DNA from: Gemmatimonadaceae bacterium
GTDB taxonomy: Bacteria > Gemmatimonadota > Gemmatimonadetes > Gemmatimonadales > Gemmatimonadaceae
Assembly: GCA_025934775.1 (NCBI GenBank)
Contig: JAICWO010000004.1
Location: 178,724-242,723 of the forward strand
Length of the DNA stretch: 64,000 nt
Direction of reading: 5' to 3'
Below the pieces are notes generated by a model. It saw only the letters and a program-made list of their open reading frames with translations. It searched no databases and was not told where the DNA came from. Shown here piece after piece: positions 50,842-59,607 of the stretch. The number at the start of each line of letters is the position of its first letter. The stretch's first letter is position 1. Made by a program: the position numbers and the translations under genes.

Positions 50842-52281
50842 CTAGGCAGTCGCCGCGATTCCATCAAGCACCGCGCGCGCATCGTCGATCGTGGTGCGCG
50901 GATTCATGATCGTCACGCGCAGCACACGGCGGCCGCCGAGGCTCGTCGCGGTGATCCAGCCTTCGCCTGAGACGTTGTAGCGCTCGCGCAGCTCGCGATT
51001 GAGCTGATCGAGGGCTTCGTCGTTCATGGAGCCGTCGCCGACGTAGCGGAAGCAGAGGATGTTCGACTCCGGCTCGTGGAGCGCGACGAAGTCGTCTCGC
51101 GATTCGATCATCTCCCACATGGCGTGCGCCACGTCGCAGAGATGGTCGTAGAGGGCGCCGAAGAAATCCGCGCCGTAGCGCTGGAGCGCGACCCACACCT
51201 TGAACACGTCGGCGCGGTGCGAGCAGAGAAAGCTGCGCGTTCCCTGATCCCACGCGCGCTCGCCCTGGCTGTCATGGAAGAGGTACGGTGCGCGCTGCGC
51301 GAACGCGGAGTCCAGATCGCGCTCGTCGCGCACGAGGACGAGGCCCGCCTGGAGCGGCAGGAGCATCATCTTATGCGGATCCCAGGCGATGGATCGCGCG
51401 CGCTCGATGCCGCGCAGCCGGTGCTTGTGACGCTTGCTGAAGAGTGCCGACGCGCCGTGCGCGCCGTCGACGTGCAGCCAGACATTGTGCGCGTCGCAGA
51501 GTTGGCTGATCGTTTCGAGATCGTCGATCGATCCGGTCGCGGTCGAACCGACGGTCGCGACCACGGCGAGAATGCGCCGTCCCTCGCTCGCGAGCGACTG
51601 CAGCGCGGCGCGGAGCGCGTCGGTGTCCATGGTGAAGTTGCGAGAGCGGATGGGGAGCACGCTGCGTGTGCCGATCCCGAGCTCGCCCGCGGCGCGAGAG
51701 ACCGCGTAGTGGGCGTGCTCACCGCAGAGGAGCACGGGCGGATTGCCGCCGACGCCGCCGGCCCACGCGTCCGGCATCACGGCACCGCGCGCGGCAAGCA
51801 AGGCGGTGAACGTCGCCTCGGTGCCGCCGGTCGTGAGGGTGCCGCTCGCAGTCTCGGGAAAGCCCGCGAGATCGCAGAACCAGCGCACGACGCGGTGCTC
51901 GAGCACCGTGCCCACGGGCGACATCTCGAACACCGCCGTCGATTGATTGAGCGCGGCGGTGAGCGATTCCATCCACACGGCGGCGGGCAGCGGGGCGGAG
52001 ACCTGGTGTCCGACGTAGCGCGGATGAAAGAGATGATTGCAATCGGGGAGCACATCGTGGCGGAGCCGCGCGATCACGTCGTCGATCGAGCGTCCCTCGC
52101 GCGGCATCGGCTCGTCGAAGCGCGGGGCGAGGCCGGACGGCGTGTGCGGCGTCGAGACGCGCGAATCGCGGTTGCGCGTTTGCGCGAAGTACTCCGCGGC
52201 GAGGGCGACGAACGCGCGGCCGACGGCGGCGTCGCAGTCAGCTTCGATGGTGGCGAGAATGTCGTCGGACGGTACGGTCAT
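50842..52281 (-). CDS. Group II PLP-dependent decarboxylase (second, divergent copy)
   Basis: 479 residues. PLP signatures: TLTTGGTEATFTALLAAR, EHAHYAVSRAAGELGIG, VVATVGSTATGSIDDLE, NVWLHVDGAHGASAL (Asp for the pyridine nitrogen) and the Schiff-base Lys in WDPHKMMLLPLQAG. It is closer to the L-2,4-diaminobutyrate/glutamate-type branch than to the decarboxylase at 15337-16773, and the two share only family motifs. It is the last gene of an operon with PLD, PAP2 and 2H-phosphoesterase genes, with an ATGA overlap to the gene before. Serine, aspartate, diaminobutyrate or glutamate are candidate substrates. Confidence 0.9.
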   Translation of the reverse strand: MTVPSDDILATIEADCDAAVGRAFVALAAEYFAQTRNRDSRVSTPHTPSGLAPRFDEPMPREGRSIDDVIARLRHDVLPDCNHLFHPRYVGHQVSAPLPAAVWMESLTAALNQSTAVFEMSPVGTVLEHRVVRWFCDLAGFPETASGTLTTGGTEATFTALLAARGAVMPDAWAGGVGGNPPVLLCGEHAHYAVSRAAGELGIGTRSVLPIRSRNFTMDTDALRAALQSLASEGRRILAVVATVGSTATGSIDDLETISQLCDAHNVWLHVDGAHGASALFSKRHKHRLRGIERARSIAWDPHKMMLLPLQAGLVLVRDERDLDSAFAQRAPYLFHDSQGERAWDQGTRSFLCSHRADVFKVWVALQRYGADFFGALYDHLCDVAHAMWEMIESRDDFVALHEPESNILCFRYVGDGSMNDEALDQLNRELRERYNVSGEGWITATSLGGRRVLRVTIMNPRTTIDDARAVLDGIAATA

Positions 52282-52817
52282 GGAGGCGGGGCGATGCCGT
52301 GGAGCGGCACGTCCAAGATCTTTTTCGTTCGGGTGAGGTCGACGGCGCGGTAGGCCTGGATGGCGTCGATCGGGATCGGCTCGTCGATGCGCATGCGCAG
52401 CAATTCGCGGAGGCGCTCGCGCGAGAGCTCCGGGTAGAAGCTGAGCGTGAGGTGGGGCGTGAAGGTGAACCGGGGCTGCTCGTAGGATAACCCGCTCAGC
52501 TTGATGCGCTCGTGCAGCGCGCGGATCGGTCCATTCGGATCGACGGGCATCACGACGACGGTGCTCTGCATGAAGCGCATCGGCTGCTCCAGGCGCACCT
52601 CGAACGGCGGCATCTCACGAGCGACGCGGTCGAGCGCTTCGATGAGCGTGTCGTCGGTCGTTTCGGGAGCGATCGGTCCCATGCCGGAGGAACCAGCGAT
52701 GGTGATGTGCGGCGGGAGCTCGCGGAGCATTCGCGGATCGACCGTCTCCTGGATCGCGCGCACGCGGTCGGCGAGCGCGCCGCGCAGCTCGGCCATCACG
52801 ATGATGCCGGGCTTCAC
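52278..52817 (-). CDS. 2H phosphoesterase (2'-5' RNA ligase/LigT-like)
   Basis: 179 residues from the GTG at 52817, 16 bp behind the PAP2 gene. The two H-x-T/S motifs that define the family are HITI (near residue 37) and HLTL (near residue 125), at normal spacing. Members open 2',3'-cyclic phosphates or 2'-5' bonds. The C-terminal stop overlaps the decarboxylase start. Why it sits in a lipid-type operon is unclear; a cyclic-phosphate head-group intermediate is conceivable. Confidence 0.85.
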   Translation of the reverse strand: MKPGIIVMAELRGALADRVRAIQETVDPRMLRELPPHITIAGSSGMGPIAPETTDDTLIEALDRVAREMPPFEVRLEQPMRFMQSTVVVMPVDPNGPIRALHERIKLSGLSYEQPRFTFTPHLTLSFYPELSRERLRELLRMRIDEPIPIDAIQAYRAVDLTRTKKILDVPLHGIAPPP

Positions 52818-52833
52818 GGCGGCGTCCGGTGGT

Positions 52834-53652
52834 TCAGCGAAGCATCGGCACCAGCGAGAAGCTCGCGTGGGTCAGGTCCTTCGGATTCACCGACGCGTTC
52901 AGGAGCCATCGATCGAATGTCTTGTCGTTATGGATACGATGATAGCGGATCACCTTGATCCCCGCGAAGGTGCCGATCGCGGCGCCGGTGATGACGTCGC
53001 TCGCCCAGTGTCTGTTCTCGTACATGCGTGAGAGCGCGACCATCGTCGCGCCGCCGTACATGGCCGGACCGACCAGGTAGATCCAGTGCGGATACCAGCG
53101 GCTCACTTCGGAGCTGACGGCGGCGGCGGCGGCGAAGGCGGCGACGGAGTGCCCGGAGGGGAACGACTGGTACTTCGTACCGGTGCGGAAGCCGCGCATG
53201 AGCTGCCAGTTGTCCGGGTTGGGGACCGTGTCGACGTACGGTCGCGCGCGGCCAAAGAAGTCCTTCAACACGTCGGCGAACGCGGCGCCGCCGGCAAGCG
53301 CCTCGGTGCCGAACAGTCCCAACTCGGCGAGCCGGTCCTGGTTGGAGAGCCGGCCGGCGGCGTACATCGACATCCCGATGATGAACGAGCCCGGTTGGGC
53401 GATGTCGCGCACGACGTGCGCGCTGACGCGCAGAATGCGATTGCCTTGCGGCGTGGGCTGCTGGAGCGCGTGCGCCGCGCTCTTGTCGAGCGGCCGCGCG
53501 GCGATGGTGCCGAGCGTGAACACGCCGGCGAGAACCGCGTCTTCCCAGGTGAAGAGATGTCCGTGAAAGCTCGTATCCACCTGGGCGCTCGCGGGTCCGC
53601 GCAGGGCGAGGGTGAGCAGGAGCGAGACCGCTGTCGATCTGAGAACTCTCAT
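52834..53652 (-). CDS. PAP2-family phosphatase, exported
   Basis: 272 residues with a signal peptide (LLLTLALRGPASAQ). All three acid-phosphatase signatures are intact: KDFFGRARPY (K-x6-RP), SFPSGHS (PSGH) and SRMYENRHWASDV (SR-x5-H-x3-D). Hydrophobic stretches around the motifs suggest membrane association. Substrates of the family are phosphatidate, diacylglycerol pyrophosphate or undecaprenyl pyrophosphate. Its ATG overlaps the stop of the PLD gene, so lipid phosphate is the likely shared substrate. Confidence 0.92.
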   Translation of the reverse strand: MRVLRSTAVSLLLTLALRGPASAQVDTSFHGHLFTWEDAVLAGVFTLGTIAARPLDKSAAHALQQPTPQGNRILRVSAHVVRDIAQPGSFIIGMSMYAAGRLSNQDRLAELGLFGTEALAGGAAFADVLKDFFGRARPYVDTVPNPDNWQLMRGFRTGTKYQSFPSGHSVAAFAAAAAVSSEVSRWYPHWIYLVGPAMYGGATMVALSRMYENRHWASDVITGAAIGTFAGIKVIRYHRIHNDKTFDRWLLNASVNPKDLTHASFSLVPMLR

Positions 53653-54815
53653 GGCTGCGCGATGCGCTCGAGTTTTACTTCACGGGAGATCTCGAGGTCG
53701 GCGAGAAACATCTCCTCGGCCTCGGCGCCGAGTCGCGCGTCCTCGATCACGGCGTCGAGCTCGTAGTTGATCGCGACGCCGAGCGGGTTGAAGTCGGTGG
53801 ACCCGACGCGCACCCATCGGCTGTCGATGACACTGGTCTTTGCATGCATCATCTCCCCCTGCCATTCCCAGATTCTGACTCCGTTCGTGAGCAGGCGACG
53901 ATAGAATCTCCGTGCCACGAGGGAGACCCATGGGTGGTCATTCCGGCTCGGGACGAGAATTCTTACGTCGACGCCGTCGCGCGCGGCGCCATTGAGCGCT
54001 TCGACTTCAGAGGGTGATGGGGTGAAATACGCGGTCGCGATCCAGATCGAGCGCTGCGCCGAAATGGCCTGGATCTGCAGCGCGCGGGAGACGCGGAGCC
54101 GCAGCGGCTCGCCTTCGACGATGCCGACGAGCGCCGGAGTGTCGGTCGCGGGATCGAGGTGCGCGCCGCGGGAAGGGCGGCGCAGGAAGCGATGCGATCC
54201 GCGGCGCTCGTGACCGGCGGTGCGCCGCCACATGTGATCGAACGCGCGGGCCATGTCGCCGGCCGCTGGACCGTCGATCACGACCGCGGTGTCGCGCCAC
54301 CGCGAGCGATGCAGCTTCTGGACGCCCGTCGTCCATTCGCGGCCCACGCCGACGCCGCCGGTAATTCCAATTCTGTCATCGACGACGAGCAGCTTCCGGT
54401 GGTCCCGCGGCACCACACCGAGCCAGCGCCGGAAGCCGAACGGATTGAAGACCGCGACGTCGACGCCCGCGCGCCGGATGTCCTTGATGAACCGCCACGA
54501 GGTCCCCCGGGCGCCGATCGAGTCGAGCAACAGGCGCACGGCGACGCCGCGCTTGGCGGCGGACGTCAGCGCTTCGGCGAAGCGACGGCCGACGTCGTCG
54601 GAGCGGAAGATGTACGACTCGAGCCCGATGCTGTCGGCGGCGCGCTCGATCAGGTCGATCATCGCGTCGAACGTGGCCGGCCCGTCGCGGAGCAGCGTGA
54701 CGCGATTGCCGCTCGACACGTCGGCGGCAGCAATGCGCCAGAGTCCGCGCGCGAACGACGGGCCGGCGACCGTCAGGTCTCCGGCCCGGCGAAAGTTGAC
54801 CTCATGCGCCGACAT
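53649..54815 (-). CDS. PLD-superfamily cardiolipin-synthase-like enzyme
   Basis: 388 residues from the ATG at 54815; a GTG at 54821 is possible. Two intact HKD motifs: DHRKLLVVDDRIGITGG (near residue 150) and MHAKTSVIDSRWVRVGSTDFN (near residue 325). The two N-terminal transmembrane helices of classical ClsA are absent, as in ClsB/ClsC-type enzymes. It should transfer phosphatidyl groups between phospholipids, or from phosphatidylglycerol to another alcohol. It is the first gene of a four-gene operon running PLD, PAP2, 2H phosphoesterase, decarboxylase. Confidence 0.93.
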   Translation of the reverse strand: MSAHEVNFRRAGDLTVAGPSFARGLWRIAAADVSSGNRVTLLRDGPATFDAMIDLIERAADSIGLESYIFRSDDVGRRFAEALTSAAKRGVAVRLLLDSIGARGTSWRFIKDIRRAGVDVAVFNPFGFRRWLGVVPRDHRKLLVVDDRIGITGGVGVGREWTTGVQKLHRSRWRDTAVVIDGPAAGDMARAFDHMWRRTAGHERRGSHRFLRRPSRGAHLDPATDTPALVGIVEGEPLRLRVSRALQIQAISAQRSIWIATAYFTPSPSEVEALNGAARDGVDVRILVPSRNDHPWVSLVARRFYRRLLTNGVRIWEWQGEMMHAKTSVIDSRWVRVGSTDFNPLGVAINYELDAVIEDARLGAEAEEMFLADLEISREVKLERIAQP

Positions 54816-54851
54816 CGTCACGAGGCGGCAGTCTTACACGTTGCATGCCGA

Positions 54852-55220
54852 TCAGGATGCAGGCCACTCGCGAACGAGCCGCTCGAGCTCGCTGAAGTCG
54901 AACGGCTTCGTGAGCACGGGGCGGCCGTACACGTCGACGGTGCGCTGCGCTTCGGGTTCGAGCGCCAAGTCGCCCGTGACGAACGCGACATGGTCCCGGA
55001 GCTCGGGCCGGTGCATGTCGATCCACTCATACAAATCGAAGCCGCTGTCCGCGCCGAGGCGGATGTCGATGAGCGCGCCGTCGACGTGATTCGTCGCGAG
55101 GAGCGCGCACGCTTCGTCGACGGAGCTGGCGGTGAGCACAGTATGACCCTTTCGCCCGAGCAGTGATTTGATCGCGCGCTGAATGGCGAGCTCGTCGTCC
55201 GCGTACAGAATGGTCGACAT
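54852..55220 (-). CDS. Stand-alone response-regulator receiver
   Basis: 122 residues from the ATG at 55220. A receiver domain only: acidic pocket ADDE (7-10), phosphoacceptor Asp52 in [13 protein letters not shown], Thr in AFVTGD and Lys105 in VLTKPFDF. There is no output domain, so it signals through protein contacts or phosphotransfer. No histidine kinase lies nearby. It is divergent from fabI with start codons 27 bp apart. Confidence 0.9.
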   Translation of the reverse strand: MSTILYADDELAIQRAIKSLLGRKGHTVLTASSVDEACALLATNHVDGALIDIRLGADSGFDLYEWIDMHRPELRDHVAFVTGDLALEPEAQRTVDVYGRPVLTKPFDFSELERLVREWPAS

Positions 55221-55234
55221 GTGCCGGACTACTG

Positions 55235-55240
55235 TATAAT
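55235..55240 (+). promoter_or_regulatory. fabI -10 box of a probable leaderless transcript
   Basis: A perfect TATAAT ends 7 nt before the fabI ATG (55248), so transcription would start at the initiation codon. There is no ribosome site. The -35 region is weak (TGGTCG at 55211-55216). Confidence 0.6.
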
Positions 55241-55247
55241 TGGTGCC

Positions 55248-56141
55248 ATGCTCAACATTGACCTGACCGGCCGGCGCGCGCTCGTCGCGGGCGTTGCCGA
55301 CGACGCGGGATTCGGATTCGCGATCGCCAAGGAACTCGCCGAGGCCGGTGCGAGCGTTTGTGTAGGCACGTGGCCCCCAGCACTTACCATCTTCCTCAAT
55401 CTTCTCGAGCGCGGCAAGATGGACGAGTCGCGCCGCCTCTCGTCGGGCGAGCTCCTGACGTTCGAGAAGATCTATCCCCTCGACGCCGTCTACGATACAT
55501 ACGACGAGATCCCGGAGGATGTGAGGGGGAACAAGCGGTACAAGGACGTCGGGGATTGTTCGATCGACGGTCTCGCGCGGCGACTGATCGCCGACTTCGG
55601 CGAGCGTCCCCTCGACATCGTGGTGCACTCGCTCGCGAACGGACCCGAGGTGAAGAAGCCGCTACTCGAGGTGAGCCGCAACGGCTACGTCGGCGCGGTG
55701 AGCGCGAGCGCGTACTCGCTCGTCTCGATGATCCAGCGGCTCGGTCCGCTGATGCGCGAGCACGGCGCGTTCGCGTCGCTCACCTACATGGCGAGCGAGC
55801 GTGTGATCCCGGGCTACGGCGGCGGCATGTCATCGGCGAAAGCGGCGCTCGAGAGCGACACGCGCACGCTCGCGTTCGAGGCGGGGCGCAAGTTTGGCGT
55901 TCGCGTGAACACGATCTCCGCCGGCCCGCTCGCCTCGCGCGCGGCGAGCGCGATCGGGATCATCGAAAAAATGGTGGACTACGTCTCGGCGAACGCGCCG
56001 CTCACCGAGAAGCTGACCGCGCGAGAAGTCGGGACGACGACGGCGTTCCTGTGCTCACCGCTGGCGAGCGGGATTACGGGGTCCACGGTGTACGTGGATA
56101 AGGGGTACCACGCGATGGGGATGGCCGTTCCGCAAGAGTAA
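55248..56141 (+). CDS. fabI: Enoyl-ACP reductase [NADH], plant/Chlamydia-type FabI
   Basis: 297 residues, longer than enterobacterial FabI. It carries the insert after the first strand ([24 protein letters not shown]) that marks the plant, chlamydial and apicomplexan type. Nucleotide site [27 protein letters not shown]. The catalytic pair is Tyr190 and Lys198 in [17 protein letters not shown], at the 8-residue spacing of plant [11 protein letters not shown] and the [14 protein letters not shown] loop (triclosan/NAD site) are typical. It reduces trans-2-enoyl-ACP in the last step of each fatty-acid elongation cycle. This is a core biosynthetic gene. Confidence 0.95.
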   Translation: MLNIDLTGRRALVAGVADDAGFGFAIAKELAEAGASVCVGTWPPALTIFLNLLERGKMDESRRLSSGELLTFEKIYPLDAVYDTYDEIPEDVRGNKRYKDVGDCSIDGLARRLIADFGERPLDIVVHSLANGPEVKKPLLEVSRNGYVGAVSASAYSLVSMIQRLGPLMREHGAFASLTYMASERVIPGYGGGMSSAKAALESDTRTLAFEAGRKFGVRVNTISAGPLASRAASAIGIIEKMVDYVSANAPLTEKLTAREVGTTTAFLCSPLASGITGSTVYVDKGYHAMGMAVPQE

Positions 56142-56161
56142 GGGCGCGGGGCCACTGGCGC

Positions 56162-56280
56162 CGGTCGCTGTCGTTGTGCGTTTTCGGTTTTCCGTTCTCC
56201 GTAAATCCGCATCGAGTGTGGCGCCGCGAGCGCGGAATGACGGAAGACGGAGAACGCATAACGCAGAACAGCAGCGACCG
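56162..56280. repeat. Large imperfect palindrome at a convergent junction
   Basis: Arms of about 48 bp (56162-56210 and 56231-56280) match with few differences. They begin CGGTCGCTG and share TGCGTT and GTTCTCCGT blocks. It lies between the stops of fabI and the Asp-box protein gene and leaves no room for a gene. It may serve as a bidirectional terminator or be a small mobile repeat. Confidence 0.6.
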
Positions 56281-56303
56281 CCCGTAGAAGCGCCGTTGCG
56301 CCG

Positions 56304-59300
56304 TTACGCGATCGGCCCGGCCGACTCGATCTCCTTCACCCCCGCCTGCTTCAGCATCGCGTTGATCTTCGGCAGGTTGGTGTTCAGAAGCTGCCGGAGC
56401 TTGGTGAGTTGGACGTCGAGCTCCTTTGAGACAATCGTGAACACCTGGTAGGACTGCTGTGTCGGCGCGCCGTCGGCAGTCTGCACGACGCCGAGCAGTG
56501 CACCGATGCGGTTGTTGAGACGAACGGGGAAGTTGAGCGGGTCTTCACTGCTCCGATTCTGCGTCTGGTAGAGCGAGTCTTCGACCTGCGAGAGCGCGGT
56601 GCCGAACGCCGACGTCAGCGCGGAGTACGCGCCCTGCTGTGCGGCGGGCATCTTCGCGCGACGGTCGGCGAGCGCCGACTTCACGCGGCGAATCTCCTTC
56701 ACGGCATCGTTCGCCTGCGAGAACCGGTCGCGAATCTGGAGCGCGAGCTTGGACTGCGCCTGCCAATCGGCGAGCGTGGCCTTGATGCGCGGATCGGGAA
56801 GGATCTTGAACGTCTCCGTCCCGACCGCGTTTCCGTCGAGCGTCATGCGTACTCTGTACGTCCCCGGCGGGACCATCGGGCCGGTCACGCCCGCCGCCCA
56901 GAGGATCATCCCGGGAAAGCTCGACGCGTCGGCGTAGCGCATGTTCCAGACGAACGTGTTCACGCCGTGTCTGGTGGTGACGGGCGGCGGTGGCGGGGCG
57001 CGGAAGTCGTCGTCGGCGGCACTCGCGGCCCGCGCGGTGTCCTTGCTCGAGTAGCTGCGGATGACTTTCCCCGCCGCGTCGAGAAAATCCAAGCCGACGA
57101 CGCCGCCTGGATTCCCGAGCCAATACTGGATCACGACGCCGCTCGGCGGATTCTGGCCGAGGGGGTGCGCCGGCGCGTTGTCGGGAGTGGCGTTCATCGG
57201 TTCGACCGCGCCGTCGCCGCGAAGGCCCGGAATGCCGCCGCCGGCCGCGATCCGATACTGGTCGCGCGGCTTGAAGAGATGGGCCGCGCTCGCGGCGACG
57301 GCGTCGGACATCTGCTCGAGCGTGGAGATGTCGTCCATGATGTAGAAGCCGCGCCCGTGCGTGGCGAGCACGACATCACCATTCTTGAATACCAGATCGT
57401 GAACAGGCACGATCGGCAGGTTGAGCCGCAGCGAGCGCCAGCTCGCGCCGTCGTCCGGCGACTCGTAGACCCCGCGCTCCGTGCCGGCGATGAGCAGGCC
57501 GCGCTTGCCCGGATCCTCGCGCACGACGCGGGTGAACTGGTCGGCAGGGATGCCGGCGTCGATGCGCGTCCAGTGGGCGCCGCAGTCGGCGGTCTTCCAG
57601 AGGTGCGGGCGATCGTCGTCGAGCTGGTAGCGGTTCGCCGCGACGTAGGCGATGCAGGCGCCGAACCGGGACGCGCTGATGCTCGAGACGCGCGTGAACT
57701 TGGCCATGTCCTTGGGCGTGACGTCCGTCCACTTCGCGCCGCCACTGCGCGTGAGGTAGATCTTGCCGTCGTCGGAGCCGGTCCAGAGCGTCTGCGCGGT
57801 GACCGGGGACTCCTCGATCACGAACACGGTCGCGTAGTACTCGACCGACGTCTGGTCCTTGGTGATCGGGCCGCCGGAGTTGCCGAGCGTGGCGGGATCG
57901 TGGTAGGTGAGGTCGGGGGAGATCGCCGTCCAGCTCCTGCCGCCGTTCGTCGATTTGTGCACGACGTTGGAGCCGGCGTACACGACGTTCGGATTGTGCG
58001 TGGAGACGATGATCGGGAAGGTCCACTGGAACCGGTACTTCGGATCCATGGCCGGATGGCCCATCGGATTGTCGGGCCACGGGTTCACGTTCACGGTGAT
58101 CCCGTTCCGCAGGTCCTTGCGCGTGAGGAGATTGCCGTAGCTCCCGGCGTAGACGACGTCGGGGTCGTCGCCGCGCGACGCGATCCAGCCCGACTCGCCG
58201 CCGCCGGCCTCGAGCCAATCAGAGATATCTAATGAACCGCGGCTCGGACCGCAGAGCGTGGAGTTGTCCTGCTGAGCCCCGCAGACGTGATACGGAAAGT
58301 GATTGGTCGCGATCACGTGGTAGAACTGCGCGGTGGCGTAGTCCTCGTCCGTCCAGGTCTTGCCGCCGTCGACGCTGACCTCAGCGCCGCCGTCGTCGGA
58401 CTCGATCATGCGGTTCGAGTTTTTCGGATCGATCCAGAGGTCGTGCGAGTCGCCATGATGCGTCGAGCGCACGGCCTTGAACGTCTTGCCGCCGTCCGTG
58501 GACTTCATGAAAGAGACGTTGTTGTCGTAGACGACGGCGGTGTCCTTTGGGTCGGCGTGGATCTTGGTGTAGTACCACCCGCGCTGGCGCAGATCGCGGT
58601 CGGCATTGACCTGCGTCCACGTCTTGCCGCCGTCGTCGGAGCGAAACACACCGCCGGAATCGGCTTCGATGTTCGCCCAGATTCGATCGGAGCTCGCTCC
58701 GGACACGGCGATGCCGATGTTCCCCCAGATCCCGCTCGGCAGCCCCGGGTTGCGCGTGATCTCGGTCCAGTGGTCGCCGCCGTCGGTGGTCTTGAACAAT
58801 CCGCTGCCGGCGCCGCCGGACGAGAGCAGCCACGGCGTGCGGCCCGCCTGCCACAACCCGGCGTACAGTACGTTCGGATCGTTCGGGTCCATCACCAGAT
58901 CGACGGCGCCAGTTGAGTCATTTCTAAATAGGATTTTCTGCCAGCTCTTGCCGCCGTCCGTCGAGCGGTAGACGCCGCGCTCCGGATTCGGCGCCCAGAC
59001 GTGGCCGAGGGCGGCGACGTAGACGAGATCGGGGTTCGTGGGATTGACGACGATGTCGGCGATCTGACGCGTCGCGGCGAGACCCATAGCGCTCCATGTC
59101 TTGCCGCCGTCGGTGGTCTTCCACACGCCGTCGCCGTGCGAGACGTTGCCGCGAATCGGATACTCGCCGCCGCCGACGTACACGACGTCGGGTGCGGACG
59201 GAGAGACGGCGATCGCGCCGATCGTCCCGCCGAAATACTTGTCCGTGACCGGCGCCCACGACTCGCCGGCGTTGATCGACTTGAACACGCCGCCGCCCGG

Positions 59301-59495
59301 CGTTCCCATCCAGAACTCGTCGGGGCGCGAGGGGTTGCCGGTCACCGCGACGGAGCGCCCGCCGCGATAGGGTCCGATCTCGCGCCAGTGGAGACCCGCG
59401 TACCGCGCGGAGTCGCGCGGCGAGGTTTGCGCGCCGACTGGCAACGCGAGCAGCAGCGCGCAAGCGGCCAATCCGCGCAGGGTGGGACGAAGCAC
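56304..59495 (-). CDS. Large exported Asp-box (sortilin/VPS10-like) beta-propeller protein
   Basis: 1063 residues from the GTG at 59495, with GGAGG 6 nt before it and a signal peptide (LRGLAACALLLALPVGAQ) after. At least ten Asp-box repeats (S/T-x-D-x-G-x-T/S-W): TTDGGKTW, STDGGKSW, TTDGGDHW, SDDGGKTW, SVDGGKTW, STNGGRSW and others. This predicts two propellers over residues 30-720. A beta domain (VTGPMVPPGTYRVRMTLDGN) and a long helical C-terminus follow. Such proteins are common in Gemmatimonadota and Acidobacteria, often called glycosyl hydrolases or WD40-like. No catalytic residues are established. Likely secreted or periplasmic binding of polymers or peptides. Confidence 0.9.
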   Translation of the reverse strand: MLRPTLRGLAACALLLALPVGAQTSPRDSARYAGLHWREIGPYRGGRSVAVTGNPSRPDEFWMGTPGGGVFKSINAGESWAPVTDKYFGGTIGAIAVSPSAPDVVYVGGGEYPIRGNVSHGDGVWKTTDGGKTWSAMGLAATRQIADIVVNPTNPDLVYVAALGHVWAPNPERGVYRSTDGGKSWQKILFRNDSTGAVDLVMDPNDPNVLYAGLWQAGRTPWLLSSGGAGSGLFKTTDGGDHWTEITRNPGLPSGIWGNIGIAVSGASSDRIWANIEADSGGVFRSDDGGKTWTQVNADRDLRQRGWYYTKIHADPKDTAVVYDNNVSFMKSTDGGKTFKAVRSTHHGDSHDLWIDPKNSNRMIESDDGGAEVSVDGGKTWTDEDYATAQFYHVIATNHFPYHVCGAQQDNSTLCGPSRGSLDISDWLEAGGGESGWIASRGDDPDVVYAGSYGNLLTRKDLRNGITVNVNPWPDNPMGHPAMDPKYRFQWTFPIIVSTHNPNVVYAGSNVVHKSTNGGRSWTAISPDLTYHDPATLGNSGGPITKDQTSVEYYATVFVIEESPVTAQTLWTGSDDGKIYLTRSGGAKWTDVTPKDMAKFTRVSSISASRFGACIAYVAANRYQLDDDRPHLWKTADCGAHWTRIDAGIPADQFTRVVREDPGKRGLLIAGTERGVYESPDDGASWRSLRLNLPIVPVHDLVFKNGDVVLATHGRGFYIMDDISTLEQMSDAVAASAAHLFKPRDQYRIAAGGGIPGLRGDGAVEPMNATPDNAPAHPLGQNPPSGVVIQYWLGNPGGVVGLDFLDAAGKVIRSYSSKDTARAASAADDDFRAPPPPPVTTRHGVNTFVWNMRYADASSFPGMILWAAGVTGPMVPPGTYRVRMTLDGNAVGTETFKILPDPRIKATLADWQAQSKLALQIRDRFSQANDAVKEIRRVKSALADRRAKMPAAQQGAYSALTSAFGTALSQVEDSLYQTQNRSSEDPLNFPVRLNNRIGALLGVVQTADGAPTQQSYQVFTIVSKELDVQLTKLRQLLNTNLPKINAMLKQAGVKEIESAGPIA

Positions 59496-59607
59496 TCGAG
59501 CCTCCGAACGGCGGGGGGGGGATTCAGGGTAGGGTCGTGGATGTAAGCACGGCCCGGCTCGGCGGCGCAAGTCGGATGTCGGCACCGTCCCTGCTCTGGC
59601 AGCCAGC

